A DNA stretch of 64,000 nt from an uncultured Lachnospiraceae bacterium (GCA_910579685.1 CAJTVN010000014.1:1-64000), one strand, 5' to 3'; shown: positions 1 to 9,063, counted from the stretch's first letter. The notes: generated by a model from the letters alone, not told the origin. Numbers and translations: made by a program.

Positions 1-151
1 GCTTTCTGCCCGGCGGACGTCCCGCCGCCCCTCGGCGGATTTTTAGTATAGCACTTCGCACTTCCGCCTGTCAAGTGGTTTTTTGAAAAATATGTAAAAA
101 TTTTCTTTTTTCAAAACGGAGTTTTCACCTCATAACACTCAGGCATAAATT

Positions 152-176
152 CGGAAGCACCGCCCCGGTACTTCCG
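152..176 (-). terminator. hairpin downstream of tRNA-Ser, possible terminator
   Basis: Six outer pairs (CGGAAG/CTTCCG) and four inner pairs (ACCG/CGGT) enclose a CCC loop about 20 bp past the 3' end of tRNA-Ser. There is no clear U-tract directly after it on the minus strand, so a terminator role is only plausible. The rest of 1-197 shows GC-rich inverted sequence at 11-40 and a direct repeat of ACTTCCGCCTG (60-70 and 170-180), with no gene. Confidence 0.3.
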
Positions 177-197
177 CCTGGCTCATTGGTAGTTAAG

Positions 198-285
198 CGG
201 AGAAAGAGGGATTTGAACCCTCGCGCCGCATGAACGACCTACACCCTTAGCAGGGGCGCCTCTTCAGCCTCTTGAGTATTTCTCC
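198..285 (-). tRNA. tRNA-Ser (anticodon GCT)
   Basis: The minus strand folds as an 88-nt class II tRNA. The seven-pair acceptor stem GGAGAAA/TTTCTCC has discriminator G, the T arm is GAGGG-TTCAAAT-CCCTC, and the long variable arm is typical of serine tRNAs. The anticodon loop CTGCTAA on stem CGCCC/GGGTG gives anticodon GCT at 249-251, which reads AGC/AGU codons. CCA is not encoded. A consensus promoter lies about 60 bp upstream. Confidence 0.96.
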
Positions 286-346
286 TTAATCTGAATTGCT
301 TCCCACTACCAATATTCTGTTATGAGTTTTTCACAACGTATAGATT

Positions 347-375
347 ATTATACCCAGGTCAGATTAATCTGTCAA
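347..375 (-). promoter_or_regulatory. sigma-A promoter of tRNA-Ser
   Basis: On the minus strand TTGACA (375-370) is followed by a 17-bp spacer and TATAAT (352-347). Both boxes match consensus perfectly. Predicted transcription start is near 340, giving a leader of roughly 55 nt before the tRNA. Confidence 0.85.
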
Positions 376-423
376 CTACTTTTTTACAATTCTTCATAAT
401 TCTTATAATTCCTCCAGCAATTC

Positions 424-568
424 GTTACTATTCACGGCATGGAAGCCGCTCATAGTAACATTCGGGGCGATATTCCAAGTTTTGCTTCGCAAAAATCGCC
501 CCTCACACCTGAATCATGTTCTCTCGGAATGCGCAGCCAGTGCGCATTCCTGACCCGTGAAAAGTAAC
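424..568. repeat. nested palindromic MITE/REP-like element
   Basis: Terminal inverted repeats GTTACTATTCACGG (424-437) and CCGTGAAAAGTAAC (555-568) match at 13 of 14 positions. Inside are three smaller palindromes: GTTACTAT/ATAGTAAC (424-431 with 452-459), GGGGCGAT/ATCGCCCC (464-471 with 495-502, itself enclosing TTTTGC/GCAAAA), and GGAATGCGCA/TGCGCATTCC (526-550). No coding capacity is seen. The nested design is typical of small non-autonomous mobile or REP-like repeats. It sits just past the sortase stop codon and may also end transcription. Copy number elsewhere cannot be judged here. Confidence 0.55.
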
Positions 569-578
569 AGCAATTCCC

Positions 579-1301
579 TTAATCCGTTCCGTTGCCCCCT
601 CCCTCCCTGCAAATCAGATAGCACCTATCATCCCTGCGTCCATAAGAGCATGTGACAAACACAAAAATATTATCCGAAGGAATGCGAAGACCGGTTTTTT
701 CCAGGAGGAACTTTTCCAGCTCCTCACCCGGGTTATAGATTTTGCGATAACTTCTGTCCTCCTTGCCCGCATAACAGTATACCGGCTCCAGGCTGATCCT
801 GCATTCATCCGTCCATATCGTAATCTCTTTGTGATTTTCAAAATACTCGGTATCCCTGTAACGGTATATATCCTTGAACATGGTTCCGTTCCTCATATGA
901 TGGCCGTAAACCACATGAATCCCTTTGTCATGGATGTCATGATTGGCTTCCAGGAAAATAGAGCCCGGCTGGCTCTCGTTTCCATTGATATCACGGTGCA
1001 GAAACCACTCATTGTCCTCCTTGTTCTGGACGATGGGGTAATCTATATTCGTATCTTCAATTTTGAGCCATCCGATCACGGAAGAGTTGGCCTTCATCAG
1101 GGCAAGCAGGCCCTGCGGAGCCTGATAGCCCTTCCCCTGTGTCTTGACAGCCTCCTGTGCGGTAATCGCCGTTTTCTCCCGTATTTCCTGGAACTGATCC
1201 TCTGCGGATTTTTTTTCGAGGTAATCCGTGGCCGCAGTGGCGCCGCATGCCACGCCGATCACAATCAAAATAAGGGCCGCTATCTTTCTCAATCTGTCCA
1301 T
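579..1301 (-). CDS. class B-like sortase (transpeptidase)
   Basis: A membrane-anchored cysteine transpeptidase of 240 residues, likely to attach the serine-rich adhesin of this locus (which ends in MPKTG) to peptidoglycan. A single N-terminal hydrophobic segment (residues about 6-27) anchors it, with the enzyme outside. The block NSSVIGWLKIEDTNIDYPIV, then DNEWFLHRD, is the class B signature. The catalytic triad is visible as His134 (VYGHHM), Cys218 (FVTCSYG) and Arg226 (DDRCYL). I chose the ATG at 1301 because AGGGGG lies 7 bp before it; an in-frame start at 1331 has no such site. It is the last gene of the aSec run, 104 bp after gtf3. The adhesin as substrate is inferred from linkage only; a housekeeping class A sortase elsewhere could do this instead. 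Confidence 0.85.
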   Translation of the reverse strand: MDRLRKIAALILIVIGVACGATAATDYLEKKSAEDQFQEIREKTAITAQEAVKTQGKGYQAPQGLLALMKANSSVIGWLKIEDTNIDYPIVQNKEDNEWFLHRDINGNESQPGSIFLEANHDIHDKGIHVVYGHHMRNGTMFKDIYRYRDTEYFENHKEITIWTDECRISLEPVYCYAGKEDRSYRKIYNPGEELEKFLLEKTGLRIPSDNIFVFVTCSYGRRDDRCYLICREGGGNGTD

Positions 1302-1405
1302 TATTACACCCCCTGTACAGCATAGGCGCATTCTGTCAAAGTCCTTTACCGGATATACGTGTTTTTCAAATTGACTGTCTCCCGGGATATCCCCTCCGGC
1401 AGTCC

Positions 1406-2398
1406 TCAGCCAAGCAGCAGATAATTGACTGTGTCAATCAGCAGTTTTTTCGTAAAGAATCCCTCTCTGATAAGGAAACTGATATTCTTTATATTATTCA
1501 CCAACTGATAATATTCTTCTTCCGAAATATTCCTTACCATATCAGCCGCTTCTTCAAAGGAGTCCACCACAAACCCCAAACCGTATTCCCGTACCGTACG
1601 TTCATGTACAAGCCCTTTCTGTATCAATACGGGGATCCCAGCCGCCAGATACGTGCACAGTTTGTGAGGTTGATTGCATCTGTAATACTCCGGCCGGGCT
1701 GTCTGCTCCCAAATCAGGCCGAATCCGCCTTTTGAATATTCAATCAGCAGTTCCGTGGTATTTTTCCAGCCCTCAAAATGAACATTTGGGTTTTTTCCCT
1801 TAAATTCATCGTATCCAAACAGACGCAACGGAATCTCATAGTTCCAGGAAGAAATAGCCTGAAAACGTTGCAGCGAACCGGAAAAAAATATCCGTCTCTG
1901 AAATTCCGGCACCCGCAGCTCTCCCGAAAATGGCAAATCCCACATAGGTTGAATAAGAACCTTCCCGACCGCCAGCCCCTTTTCCTTCAAGAACTCCAAC
2001 ATAGGTTCCGACGGGACAATCAGAAGGTCGGCCATATTATAAATTTCAATAAGACTGGGATAAATTTCTTCCGGCGCCCCTTCAAACATCATGGTAATCA
2101 CATCGTGAATAAAGATTGCAAGTTTAACCCGATGAGCACGAATAACCTCCAGTAAAGCTTTGTCATAGGATAAATCATTCCACGAGGGCGATTGAAAAAT
2201 CACAAGATCGCCATTACCGACCGCCGAGGTAATTCCATCCAGACGCTTCCTCAATTCCCCACCGGTGTCACAATCTACCGGATAAAAGTACAGCCCCATT
2301 TCCGTAAAGCCAAGCTCTCTGGCAACCTTTGCAACATTCTGTTGTGCAAGAACATGTGTACCCCAGGCTCCATATAAATTTGTTATATGCATTGTCAT
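1406..2398 (-). CDS. gtf3: Gtf3/Nss-family glucosyltransferase (stand-alone copy)
   Basis: A 330-residue protein of the Gtf3 family (formerly Nss, nucleotide sugar synthetase-like). In streptococci it transfers the second sugar, glucose, onto O-linked GlcNAc of serine-rich repeat adhesins in the cytoplasm. The family opening MHITNLYG, the segments VIFQSPSWND and FIHDVITMMF, and the C-terminal HKLCTYLAAGIPVLI are all present. It is closely similar along its length to the C-terminal third of the preceding GtfB fusion (for example KVLIQPMWDLPFSG and GWKNTTELL in both), so the pair arose by duplication. The ATG at 2398 follows AAGGAG. It lies 33 bp after gtfB. Donor and acceptor could differ between the two copies; the exact sugar is not readable from sequence. 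Confidence 0.88.
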   Translation of the reverse strand: MTMHITNLYGAWGTHVLAQQNVAKVARELGFTEMGLYFYPVDCDTGGELRKRLDGITSAVGNGDLVIFQSPSWNDLSYDKALLEVIRAHRVKLAIFIHDVITMMFEGAPEEIYPSLIEIYNMADLLIVPSEPMLEFLKEKGLAVGKVLIQPMWDLPFSGELRVPEFQRRIFFSGSLQRFQAISSWNYEIPLRLFGYDEFKGKNPNVHFEGWKNTTELLIEYSKGGFGLIWEQTARPEYYRCNQPHKLCTYLAAGIPVLIQKGLVHERTVREYGLGFVVDSFEEAADMVRNISEEEYYQLVNNIKNISFLIREGFFTKKLLIDTVNYLLLG

Positions 2399-2431
2399 AA
2401 ACAATTTCTCCTTAAAAGCATCGATCTTTGC

Positions 2432-4819
2432 TTACCCCAGCATCAGATAATTGACCGCATCGACCAACAATTTTTTGGTAAAAAACCCGCCCCGTATCAA
2501 GGTACTGATATTTTTTATATTGTTAAGCATCTGGGCATATTCCTTTTCCGAAACAGCCTTTACCTTATCTGCCGCTTCCTCCAGTGTACCTACGGCAAAC
2601 CCCAGCCCATAGTCCAGGATCGTCTCTTCGTGGGGCAGTCCCTTTTTAATAATCACCGGAATACCGGCGGCAAGATAGGCTGCCAGTTCATGAGACTGAC
2701 TGCATCTGTCATAATCCGGCCGCAGGTCCTGCTCCCAGACCAGACCAAATCCGCCCTTTGTGTATTCTGTCAGCAGCTCCGTGGTGTTTTTCCACCCCTC
2801 CGGGGAAACATTCTTTCCTTTTAGCGAAACGCTGCCGGCGTCAAACAGCCTCAAGGGGATCTCATAGTTCCAGGATGACAGAAATGCAAACCGATTTGGC
2901 GAGCCGGAAAAAACAATCTGCCGCTGAAATTTCGGGGTCTCCAAATCACCTGAAAAAGGCAGATCCCACATGGGCTGAATCAGCACCTTTTTTACCGTAA
3001 GCCCTCTTTTCCGGAGAAAATCCAGCATGGATTCCGTAGGAACAATCAATAGATCAGCCAGGTTATAGCTCCTGATGATCTGCCGGTATTCCTTTTCCGT
3101 CCCGCCAAACATCATGGGCATCATCTCTTGAATAAAGATCACAAGCCTCACATTCCTATGACGCCGGATCTCACTAAGCAGTTCTTCGTCATACGCAGCC
3201 GCATTCCAGGAAGGAGACTGGAACACCACAATATCATTATCCCTGATGACCGAAGTGATCGAAACAATCTGTTTTCTCAATTCCCCCCTGTCATCCCCGC
3301 TCATTAAATAGCGGAAAACGGGCATTTCCAAAAACCCCAGCCCTCTGGCAATTTGGGCCACGTTTTGCTGGGCAATAATCTGTGTCTTTGCGGAATCCAT
3401 ACCATAAGGATTTGTAATATGCATGGCCGCAAGGGGATTTTCCGCTGTCCGCTTTCTCTTTCTCTCCCAAAACTGCAGATATTCCTCCCCGGACTCCGCT
3501 AACGCCGCTTTCTGCTGGCGGTGCACCCATTTATCCATCTCGTTTCCGTCTGCCAGAACCGTTCTGATATCTGAAATCAACCGCTTTGCCGCATCGAGAG
3601 GATAAATGCATTCCCGGGCCACATAGTCGCTGTTGTGCATGGTTTCCCCGAATGCGAAGATAAGATGATTATGCAGAAAGGCCCGGTATACGGCCGATAC
3701 AATCTCCGCTCCTTTGTTGATATCCAGGTAGTAATCGCATGTCTTAAAAAGCTCGTCCAGAACGGACGACTTTACCCCCGGATAAAGGCTTACGTTCTCA
3801 TAAGACTCCATGCCCATCAGCTTCGGCGACATTTCCGTGAGGGCCGCAATATGGAAATGCATCTCCGGAACAGCCTCCACAATCTGCCGCAGATGCTCAA
3901 TCTGATCCGAATTCGTACAGATCAGGGCATTCCTTCCATGCATGTTTTCCTTTTCAAAAGGATAGATAAAGCCAAGGCTGTGGACGATTTCCGGAGACGC
4001 TCCCAGCTTAAGCAGTCTGTCATAGGCATGTTTTTTCTGCACCATGATTTTGCCGGTACGGCTGGCCTCTCCCTTTAAAATACGCTGCATGTTCCCGGGT
4101 ATATCTCCCTTTATCGGTTCCTTCCAGAACAGTACATCCCTCTTATACACAGAATGCAGGCTCTGGGATACGAAGAAGGGCGTGGACAGGGAGTTGTAAA
4201 AAATCCGGTTCTTCTCAAAACCGGCCTTTTTCAACAGATAGAGCACGAAATCCACTTTGCCCCGGAAAAATCTTACCTGGCCGCCCTCATTCAAAATGAT
4301 ATCGCCCGTCACATAATTTTCCACAATTATCTCTCTGCCCGAGGCCGCAAACCAGGATTTATTGACCCGTTTCCCCTTCGCATTGAACGCCGTTCTCGCA
4401 TACAACGCTCCATAACGGTTGTAGTGGTCGCTGGAACGCACCACACCGTTTTCGTCATACCAGTCCACCACCTTCACCAGCCGCTTGTGGAGAGGCTCCG
4501 TATAAAAGATCCGTCCCCGTTCCCGGGTCAGATCGCAGATCGATCCCACGGAATTGTTCCCGCTGATCTCCCAGTAATCCGGCACCACAATCTGGTTAAA
4601 ATATCTCGGCCTGCCCGGAACGCCCTTCTCACCCGCAAAATTTCCAAGGAAAAATCCGTACACGGACAAAACGTCATCCGGCAGGAAACCGTCATCCTCA
4701 ACTACCACCGTGGGGCAGCGGTAGCCGGCTTTCTCAAACGAAATACGCAGATTCCTTCCCTCCAAAGAATAATGATCCAAAAGCAGCACTATATCATCCG
4801 GCTTAATAAATTGATCCAT
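2432..4819 (-). CDS. gtfB: GtfB-Gtf3 fusion: adhesin O-glycosylation co-factor plus glucosyltransferase domain
   Basis: A 795-residue two-part protein. Residues 1 to about 460 resemble GtfB/Gtf2, the substrate-recognition partner of GtfA (DHYSLEGRNLRISFEKAGY, then DGFLPDDVLSVYGFFLGN near the N-terminus). GtfA-GtfB together add GlcNAc to Ser/Thr of the adhesin in the cytoplasm. Residues 466-795, beginning MHITNPYG, form a full Gtf3 domain that would add the next sugar. Streptococcal GtfB is roughly 450 residues without such an extension, so this is a fusion of consecutive glycosylation steps. The ATG at 4819 sits behind GGGGAGGTGG and overlaps the gtfA end by 31 bp; an in-frame GTG or ATG further upstream would lie wholly inside gtfA. 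Confidence 0.88.
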   Translation of the reverse strand: MDQFIKPDDIVLLLDHYSLEGRNLRISFEKAGYRCPTVVVEDDGFLPDDVLSVYGFFLGNFAGEKGVPGRPRYFNQIVVPDYWEISGNNSVGSICDLTRERGRIFYTEPLHKRLVKVVDWYDENGVVRSSDHYNRYGALYARTAFNAKGKRVNKSWFAASGREIIVENYVTGDIILNEGGQVRFFRGKVDFVLYLLKKAGFEKNRIFYNSLSTPFFVSQSLHSVYKRDVLFWKEPIKGDIPGNMQRILKGEASRTGKIMVQKKHAYDRLLKLGASPEIVHSLGFIYPFEKENMHGRNALICTNSDQIEHLRQIVEAVPEMHFHIAALTEMSPKLMGMESYENVSLYPGVKSSVLDELFKTCDYYLDINKGAEIVSAVYRAFLHNHLIFAFGETMHNSDYVARECIYPLDAAKRLISDIRTVLADGNEMDKWVHRQQKAALAESGEEYLQFWERKRKRTAENPLAAMHITNPYGMDSAKTQIIAQQNVAQIARGLGFLEMPVFRYLMSGDDRGELRKQIVSITSVIRDNDIVVFQSPSWNAAAYDEELLSEIRRHRNVRLVIFIQEMMPMMFGGTEKEYRQIIRSYNLADLLIVPTESMLDFLRKRGLTVKKVLIQPMWDLPFSGDLETPKFQRQIVFSGSPNRFAFLSSWNYEIPLRLFDAGSVSLKGKNVSPEGWKNTTELLTEYTKGGFGLVWEQDLRPDYDRCSQSHELAAYLAAGIPVIIKKGLPHEETILDYGLGFAVGTLEEAADKVKAVSEKEYAQMLNNIKNISTLIRGGFFTKKLLVDAVNYLMLG

Positions 4820-6288
4820 TTCTTTTCCACCTCCCCTGTAAGATAAGCCCCGGCTCTCCGGTAAGAATGCTGGTGAAATCCGTCCAGATCCGCCTCCGTA
4901 AACAGCCTGATTATACATTCTGTCAGCTTCCGGACTCTCTCCTTCTTATCCATCTTATCATTTATCGGTATCTTGTAACCGTTCTTCCCCTCGTCGATAA
5001 AATTCTGATTTCCATAGGGCACGTCAAACCCCACAATCGGAAGGCCGGAGCCGATGGCCTCCATAAGGGTCAGGCCAAATCCCTCGCTGGTGGAAGCAGA
5101 AACATAGGCTTCGTAGTTCTTATATACCTCATCCATCTTGTACTGCCCCTTCAGATGTACGTATTCTTCACATTTCCCTCTGGCAATCAGCTCCCGGAGC
5201 CGCCCCTCCTCCCCTCCTTTTCCGTAGATATCCAGCGAGATGTCTCCTATGGTCTTCCTGGCCTCCACAACAGCCTCAACCAGCCAGTCCACATGCTTCT
5301 CCCCCGCAAGCCGTGAGGCCGTGAGCAGGGAATGTCTCTTCCTGCCGCTTTCCGGATATTTCAGTTCATCCAGGCTTCCCACCGGAATTGTGACGATCTG
5401 CGGGCAGATGCCTATATATTTCTGAAACTGCTCCCGCAAAAGCTTGTTCTGCGCATCCGTGGACACAATATAAAAACTCACATGCTTATGCTGGGAAAAG
5501 GCGTACTCGTAAAAATTATTCCAGAGGATATTGTTCTCATCCGTGTTTCCATCATTGAAATGATCCGCATGGACCGCAATTCCAACGCGGGCAGGCAGAG
5601 CGTTCTTCATGATAATCTGTCCGAAATCACTGGCCCGGTCGATGATAACCACATCCTTCTCCGTAAGGTTTAACCGGGATACCAGATACCCCACCAGTTC
5701 CTTCTTTGAGCAGAGTAACCGGTCCGGAAACTGATACATCACCGCATCACCGTCCAGGATCTCCTCATAGGCAACAGAACCATCCTCGTTAAAGAATCTG
5801 CGCAGATACAAATGCGCCTGGTTATCCAGCGGTGCATAATACTCAGAATAGATCCGGCAGTAAGTGAAGTAGTCCTTTCGGATCAGACATCCTCCCGAAA
5901 CCATCTCCACCCGGTGTACGCGGTCGCCGGTCTCATCCACCATATACGCCATATAATACAGATTAGCGCCCTCAAATTCATACTTTACTCTGGCGCCTTC
6001 CCTTGAGCGGGAAAATCTTCTGTTCCCGAAAGTGGCTTCCAGCTTTTTCAAAGTATAAGTCACCGGGGCAATCCGACCGTCCGTAAAAAATGTGTACAGC
6101 CAGATGATCTCGGAATCCAGAAAGCCTATGTTTGCTGTCATGTGCTCGATATTGTCCCTTGGAAACATATCTGTGAAAATAAATTTTGCTTTCTGGCCGA
6201 TCTGCCGCAATACCCCCGCCCGATAAGCCTGCGCATATTCCACTCCGCTGCTGGCCCAGCCAATGCCTAAATTAAAATTGTAGATCAT
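4789..6288 (-). CDS. gtfA: GtfA, N-acetylglucosaminyltransferase for serine-rich adhesin
   Basis: A 499-residue GT4-type glycosyltransferase, catalytic subunit of the GtfA-GtfB O-GlcNAc transferase that modifies the serine-rich repeat protein before export. The N-terminus reads YNFNLGIGWASSGVEYAQAY and AKFIFTDMF, a signature shared with streptococcal and staphylococcal GtfA. The C-terminal donor-binding motif STSEGFGLTLMEAIGSGLP supplies the two glutamates of the E-X7-E element. The ATG at 6288 follows AAAGGGGG and is 12 bp after secA2; the end overlaps gtfB, as expected for a stoichiometric complex. Length matches the family. Confidence 0.95.
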   Translation of the reverse strand: MIYNFNLGIGWASSGVEYAQAYRAGVLRQIGQKAKFIFTDMFPRDNIEHMTANIGFLDSEIIWLYTFFTDGRIAPVTYTLKKLEATFGNRRFSRSREGARVKYEFEGANLYYMAYMVDETGDRVHRVEMVSGGCLIRKDYFTYCRIYSEYYAPLDNQAHLYLRRFFNEDGSVAYEEILDGDAVMYQFPDRLLCSKKELVGYLVSRLNLTEKDVVIIDRASDFGQIIMKNALPARVGIAVHADHFNDGNTDENNILWNNFYEYAFSQHKHVSFYIVSTDAQNKLLREQFQKYIGICPQIVTIPVGSLDELKYPESGRKRHSLLTASRLAGEKHVDWLVEAVVEARKTIGDISLDIYGKGGEEGRLRELIARGKCEEYVHLKGQYKMDEVYKNYEAYVSASTSEGFGLTLMEAIGSGLPIVGFDVPYGNQNFIDEGKNGYKIPINDKMDKKERVRKLTECIIRLFTEADLDGFHQHSYRRAGAYLTGEVEKKWINLLSRMI

Positions 6289-6299
6289 ACGTCCCCCTT

Positions 6300-8630
6300 T
6301 TATGGAAACAGGATACGAAGCTGCTTTTTCGCATCCAAATATACGTTGCTCAGGAGAATATTCCGCATAATATTCTCCAAAATGATAAGTTCCATTTTTT
6401 GAAAGGCTTCCAGCCCCTCTTTCTGAAATTCAAACAAAAGGTTTCTCTGGGCAGAAGCCCTTCCCCTGATAGCGCCCTGTATTTGCTGCAGGTAATCCAC
6501 CTGTTCCACCCAGGCCTCATCAATGGCATTCAGGGCAGCCACCCTCATAAAGCGTTTCATCTGTGACTTGCTCCCTGTTTTTCTCTCCTGTTCTTGCAGT
6601 CCCTGCCTCACCCTCCTCATCAGATATTTTTCCACCTGGTCCGGATCATCCAAAACGAGACTGTGCGTCTCCCCATCCAGCCGGTAAGAGATGTGATCCA
6701 GAAGATAACGGTTAACGGATTGTGCGGTCAGAGACTTCCGGCCCCGGATAAAACGTCTGATATTCCTTTGCGCAATCTCCAACAGCCTTTTTTCATCGAT
6801 ATCTCCGCCCTCTAACAGCCTGTCTCTGGTGAGATACATCAATTCTCTCTGAACCCGCAATATCTGATCGTAATTTACAGCCTGTCTCCTTGAGAGAACC
6901 GCAAGCTCCTCCCCCATTGACTGTGCCATATTTATAATCCGTTTCAGCCGTCTCTCACCGATCCTCCTTCTGCCCTCCACATACTTTTTAATTTTATTCG
7001 GATCGCTGCTTTCTACCACTCCATCCTGGAGCGACACAAAGAACTGACTGCTTCCGGGATCTCCCTGCCTGCCGGCCCTGCCCCTGGCCTGGCGCTCCTG
7101 CCGGATATTCGCCATACGCCCGATGCCGATCACCGCAAGTCCGCCCAATTCATTTACTCCTTCTCCCAGCTTGATATCGGTTCCCCGGCCGGCCATGCCG
7201 GTTGCGACCGTCACGGCGCCTTTCTGTCCCGCTTCCTTTATAATTTCCGCCTCCCAGAAAGCATTATTGGCATTGAGCACACTGTGAGGAACCCTGGCCT
7301 GAACAAGAAAGTTCGATACCCTCTCCGTCTCAGGGATTGTGGTGACCACAATCAAAACCGGCCTTCCCTTTTCGTGAAGGGAGACCGCCTCAGACATGGC
7401 CGCCGAAAACTGCTCCTCCAGATTTCGGTAAAACCTGTCTTCCAGATCTCTGCGCTTCACCGGACGTTTCGGAGGAATTACCACCACCTCTTTGTTGTAT
7501 ACATCAAACAGCTCCGTCTGCGCATCAGCGATTGTGCCGCTCATGCCGGACATTTTGGGAAAAAGCCTGAAAAAATTCTGAAAGGTAATGGACGCCATGG
7601 AACGGCTATCCTGCGAAATTTTTACTTTCTCTTTTGCCTCAAGGGCCTGATGCTGGCCTCCCCTCAGCTTTACTCCCGCCAGCATCCGCCCTGACCCGGA
7701 ATCCAGAAGCTGAACCTCCCCGCTCTCTGAGACCATATAATCCTTCTTTGCCTGAAACAATACATGGGCCCTGAGCGCCAGAGTTACATGGCGGTTCACC
7801 TCAAAGTATTCGTCCCCATAGAAATTAGAGATCCGGAAAAAATGTTCCGCATAGCTTACCCCCTCCCGCGTCAGCCAGACGCTATTCTCCTCCCTCTCAT
7901 AATCCCTGCCCTCCACAAGCGTCGTAACAAAAAAGTCGGCCAGCTCATACAAATTGGACTGCACCCTCGGAGAACCGGAGATCACCAAAGGCGTCTGGGC
8001 GCTGTCCAGAAGAACCGAATCCGCCTCGTCAATGATCACATAGCAGAACTCCCGCAAAAACCGGTCTGACGCCGTTGTCACCAGGTTATTCAACAGATAA
8101 TCAAAGCCAAGCCCGCTATGTGTGGTATACACGATGTCCGCCGCATAAACCGCTTTCTTCTCCTCGTTGGTAAAAGCCTTTCCGCGTCTTACGCCGGCAG
8201 ACACGGAAAGTCCCATAAAGCGGTACACCTGCCCCATTTCCCGGGCATCCCGCAGCGCCAGGTAATCATTGGTGGTAAGCAGGATTGCGCTCTCTCCCGA
8301 CAGGGCGTTGAGATACAAGGGCATGGTTGCCGCCAGGGTCTTTCCCTCCCCCGTGTTCATCTCCGCAAGCATCCCTCTGTGAAGGGCAATCCCGCCCAGA
8401 ATCTGCACATCATAGGGAAACTTGCCCAAAATCCGGTAATCCACCTCACATATGGCCGCATAAGCTTCCGGCAGGAGATCATCCAGACTCTCTCCCTGGC
8501 TTAAACGCTTTTTAAACAGTACGGTAAGGCGGGAGAGCTCCCCGTCAGACAGACGCCTCATCTGCGCTTTAAAACTGCTGACCTCAAGCAGAACCTCCTT
8601 AAATTGTTTCAAGTATTTCTTCTGTCTCAT
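6300..8630 (-). CDS. secA2: SecA2, accessory Sec ATPase
   Basis: A 776-residue SecA paralogue that powers export of the glycosylated adhesin through SecY2. The Walker A motif NTGEGKT is at residues 92-98, the DEAD box at 201-204, and the helicase motif GMAGRGTDIKLG follows in the second nucleotide-binding fold. The protein stops at about the length of accessory SecA2 proteins and lacks the C-terminal linker and zinc-binding Cys motif of housekeeping SecA. It overlaps asp3 by 32 bp and is followed after 12 bp by gtfA, the same order as in streptococcal aSec operons. Confidence 0.96.
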   Translation of the reverse strand: MRQKKYLKQFKEVLLEVSSFKAQMRRLSDGELSRLTVLFKKRLSQGESLDDLLPEAYAAICEVDYRILGKFPYDVQILGGIALHRGMLAEMNTGEGKTLAATMPLYLNALSGESAILLTTNDYLALRDAREMGQVYRFMGLSVSAGVRRGKAFTNEEKKAVYAADIVYTTHSGLGFDYLLNNLVTTASDRFLREFCYVIIDEADSVLLDSAQTPLVISGSPRVQSNLYELADFFVTTLVEGRDYEREENSVWLTREGVSYAEHFFRISNFYGDEYFEVNRHVTLALRAHVLFQAKKDYMVSESGEVQLLDSGSGRMLAGVKLRGGQHQALEAKEKVKISQDSRSMASITFQNFFRLFPKMSGMSGTIADAQTELFDVYNKEVVVIPPKRPVKRRDLEDRFYRNLEEQFSAAMSEAVSLHEKGRPVLIVVTTIPETERVSNFLVQARVPHSVLNANNAFWEAEIIKEAGQKGAVTVATGMAGRGTDIKLGEGVNELGGLAVIGIGRMANIRQERQARGRAGRQGDPGSSQFFVSLQDGVVESSDPNKIKKYVEGRRRIGERRLKRIINMAQSMGEELAVLSRRQAVNYDQILRVQRELMYLTRDRLLEGGDIDEKRLLEIAQRNIRRFIRGRKSLTAQSVNRYLLDHISYRLDGETHSLVLDDPDQVEKYLMRRVRQGLQEQERKTGSKSQMKRFMRVAALNAIDEAWVEQVDYLQQIQGAIRGRASAQRNLLFEFQKEGLEAFQKMELIILENIMRNILLSNVYLDAKKQLRILFP

Positions 8631-9063
8631 GAATGATTTCCTGTATCACGATGGAATGAAAATGAAATCCGCCTGTTCCGCCGTTAATCAGCTGCATACG
8701 GTAGCTGTAAGTCTTAAGCGGACATTTAAAATTACTGATTCTGTCTCTTAGCGTAACGTTTCCGACTTCCACCTCATACCGGTCATAAAACACCAGCTTT
8801 ACCAGACAGTCCTCTCCGGGCGGACTGTCAATATTGGCAATGAGCCTGTAATCACTTTCCCCGTCAATCATAGGCAATGCGGGCTCAATTCGCTGCGCCT
8901 GGTAGTTGGTCTTGGAGTACCACTGCTTGATTACCGTCCCGGAAGGCATCATCGGGTTTTTAAATTCCACGTCGTCTTTCGCATGATAGGTTACCTCAGA
9001 CCCGTACAGATAAGTGTCCGCAGAATACTCATTCCAATATATGATCCATTTTTCCCCTGTCAT
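8599..9063 (-). CDS. asp3: Asp3, accessory Sec system protein
   Basis: A 154-residue Asp3 homologue. In streptococci Asp1, Asp2 and Asp3 form a complex needed to deliver the adhesin to SecA2, and Asp3 binds the unfolded substrate. Family-typical segments are YWNEYSADTYLYGSEV, FKNPMMPSGTVIKQW, SKTNYQAQRIEPALP, LVFYDRYE and the C-terminal GGFHFHSIVI. No signal peptide or membrane span is seen, fitting a cytoplasmic role. The ATG at 9063 directly follows the asp2 stop codon, with GGAGGG ahead of it. The end overlaps secA2 by 32 bp, suggesting translational coupling. Confidence 0.93.
   Translation of the reverse strand: MTGEKWIIYWNEYSADTYLYGSEVTYHAKDDVEFKNPMMPSGTVIKQWYSKTNYQAQRIEPALPMIDGESDYRLIANIDSPPGEDCLVKLVFYDRYEVEVGNVTLRDRISNFKCPLKTYSYRMQLINGGTGGFHFHSIVIQEIIHETEEILETI

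Noticed and set aside
526..550. GGAATGCGCA/TGCGCATTCC as a distant partner of the recombinase sites
   Set aside because: It shares only the common 8-mer GGAATGCG with the sites at 18.6-18.9 kb, and its palindrome has a different centre; it is better explained as part of the 424-568 element.
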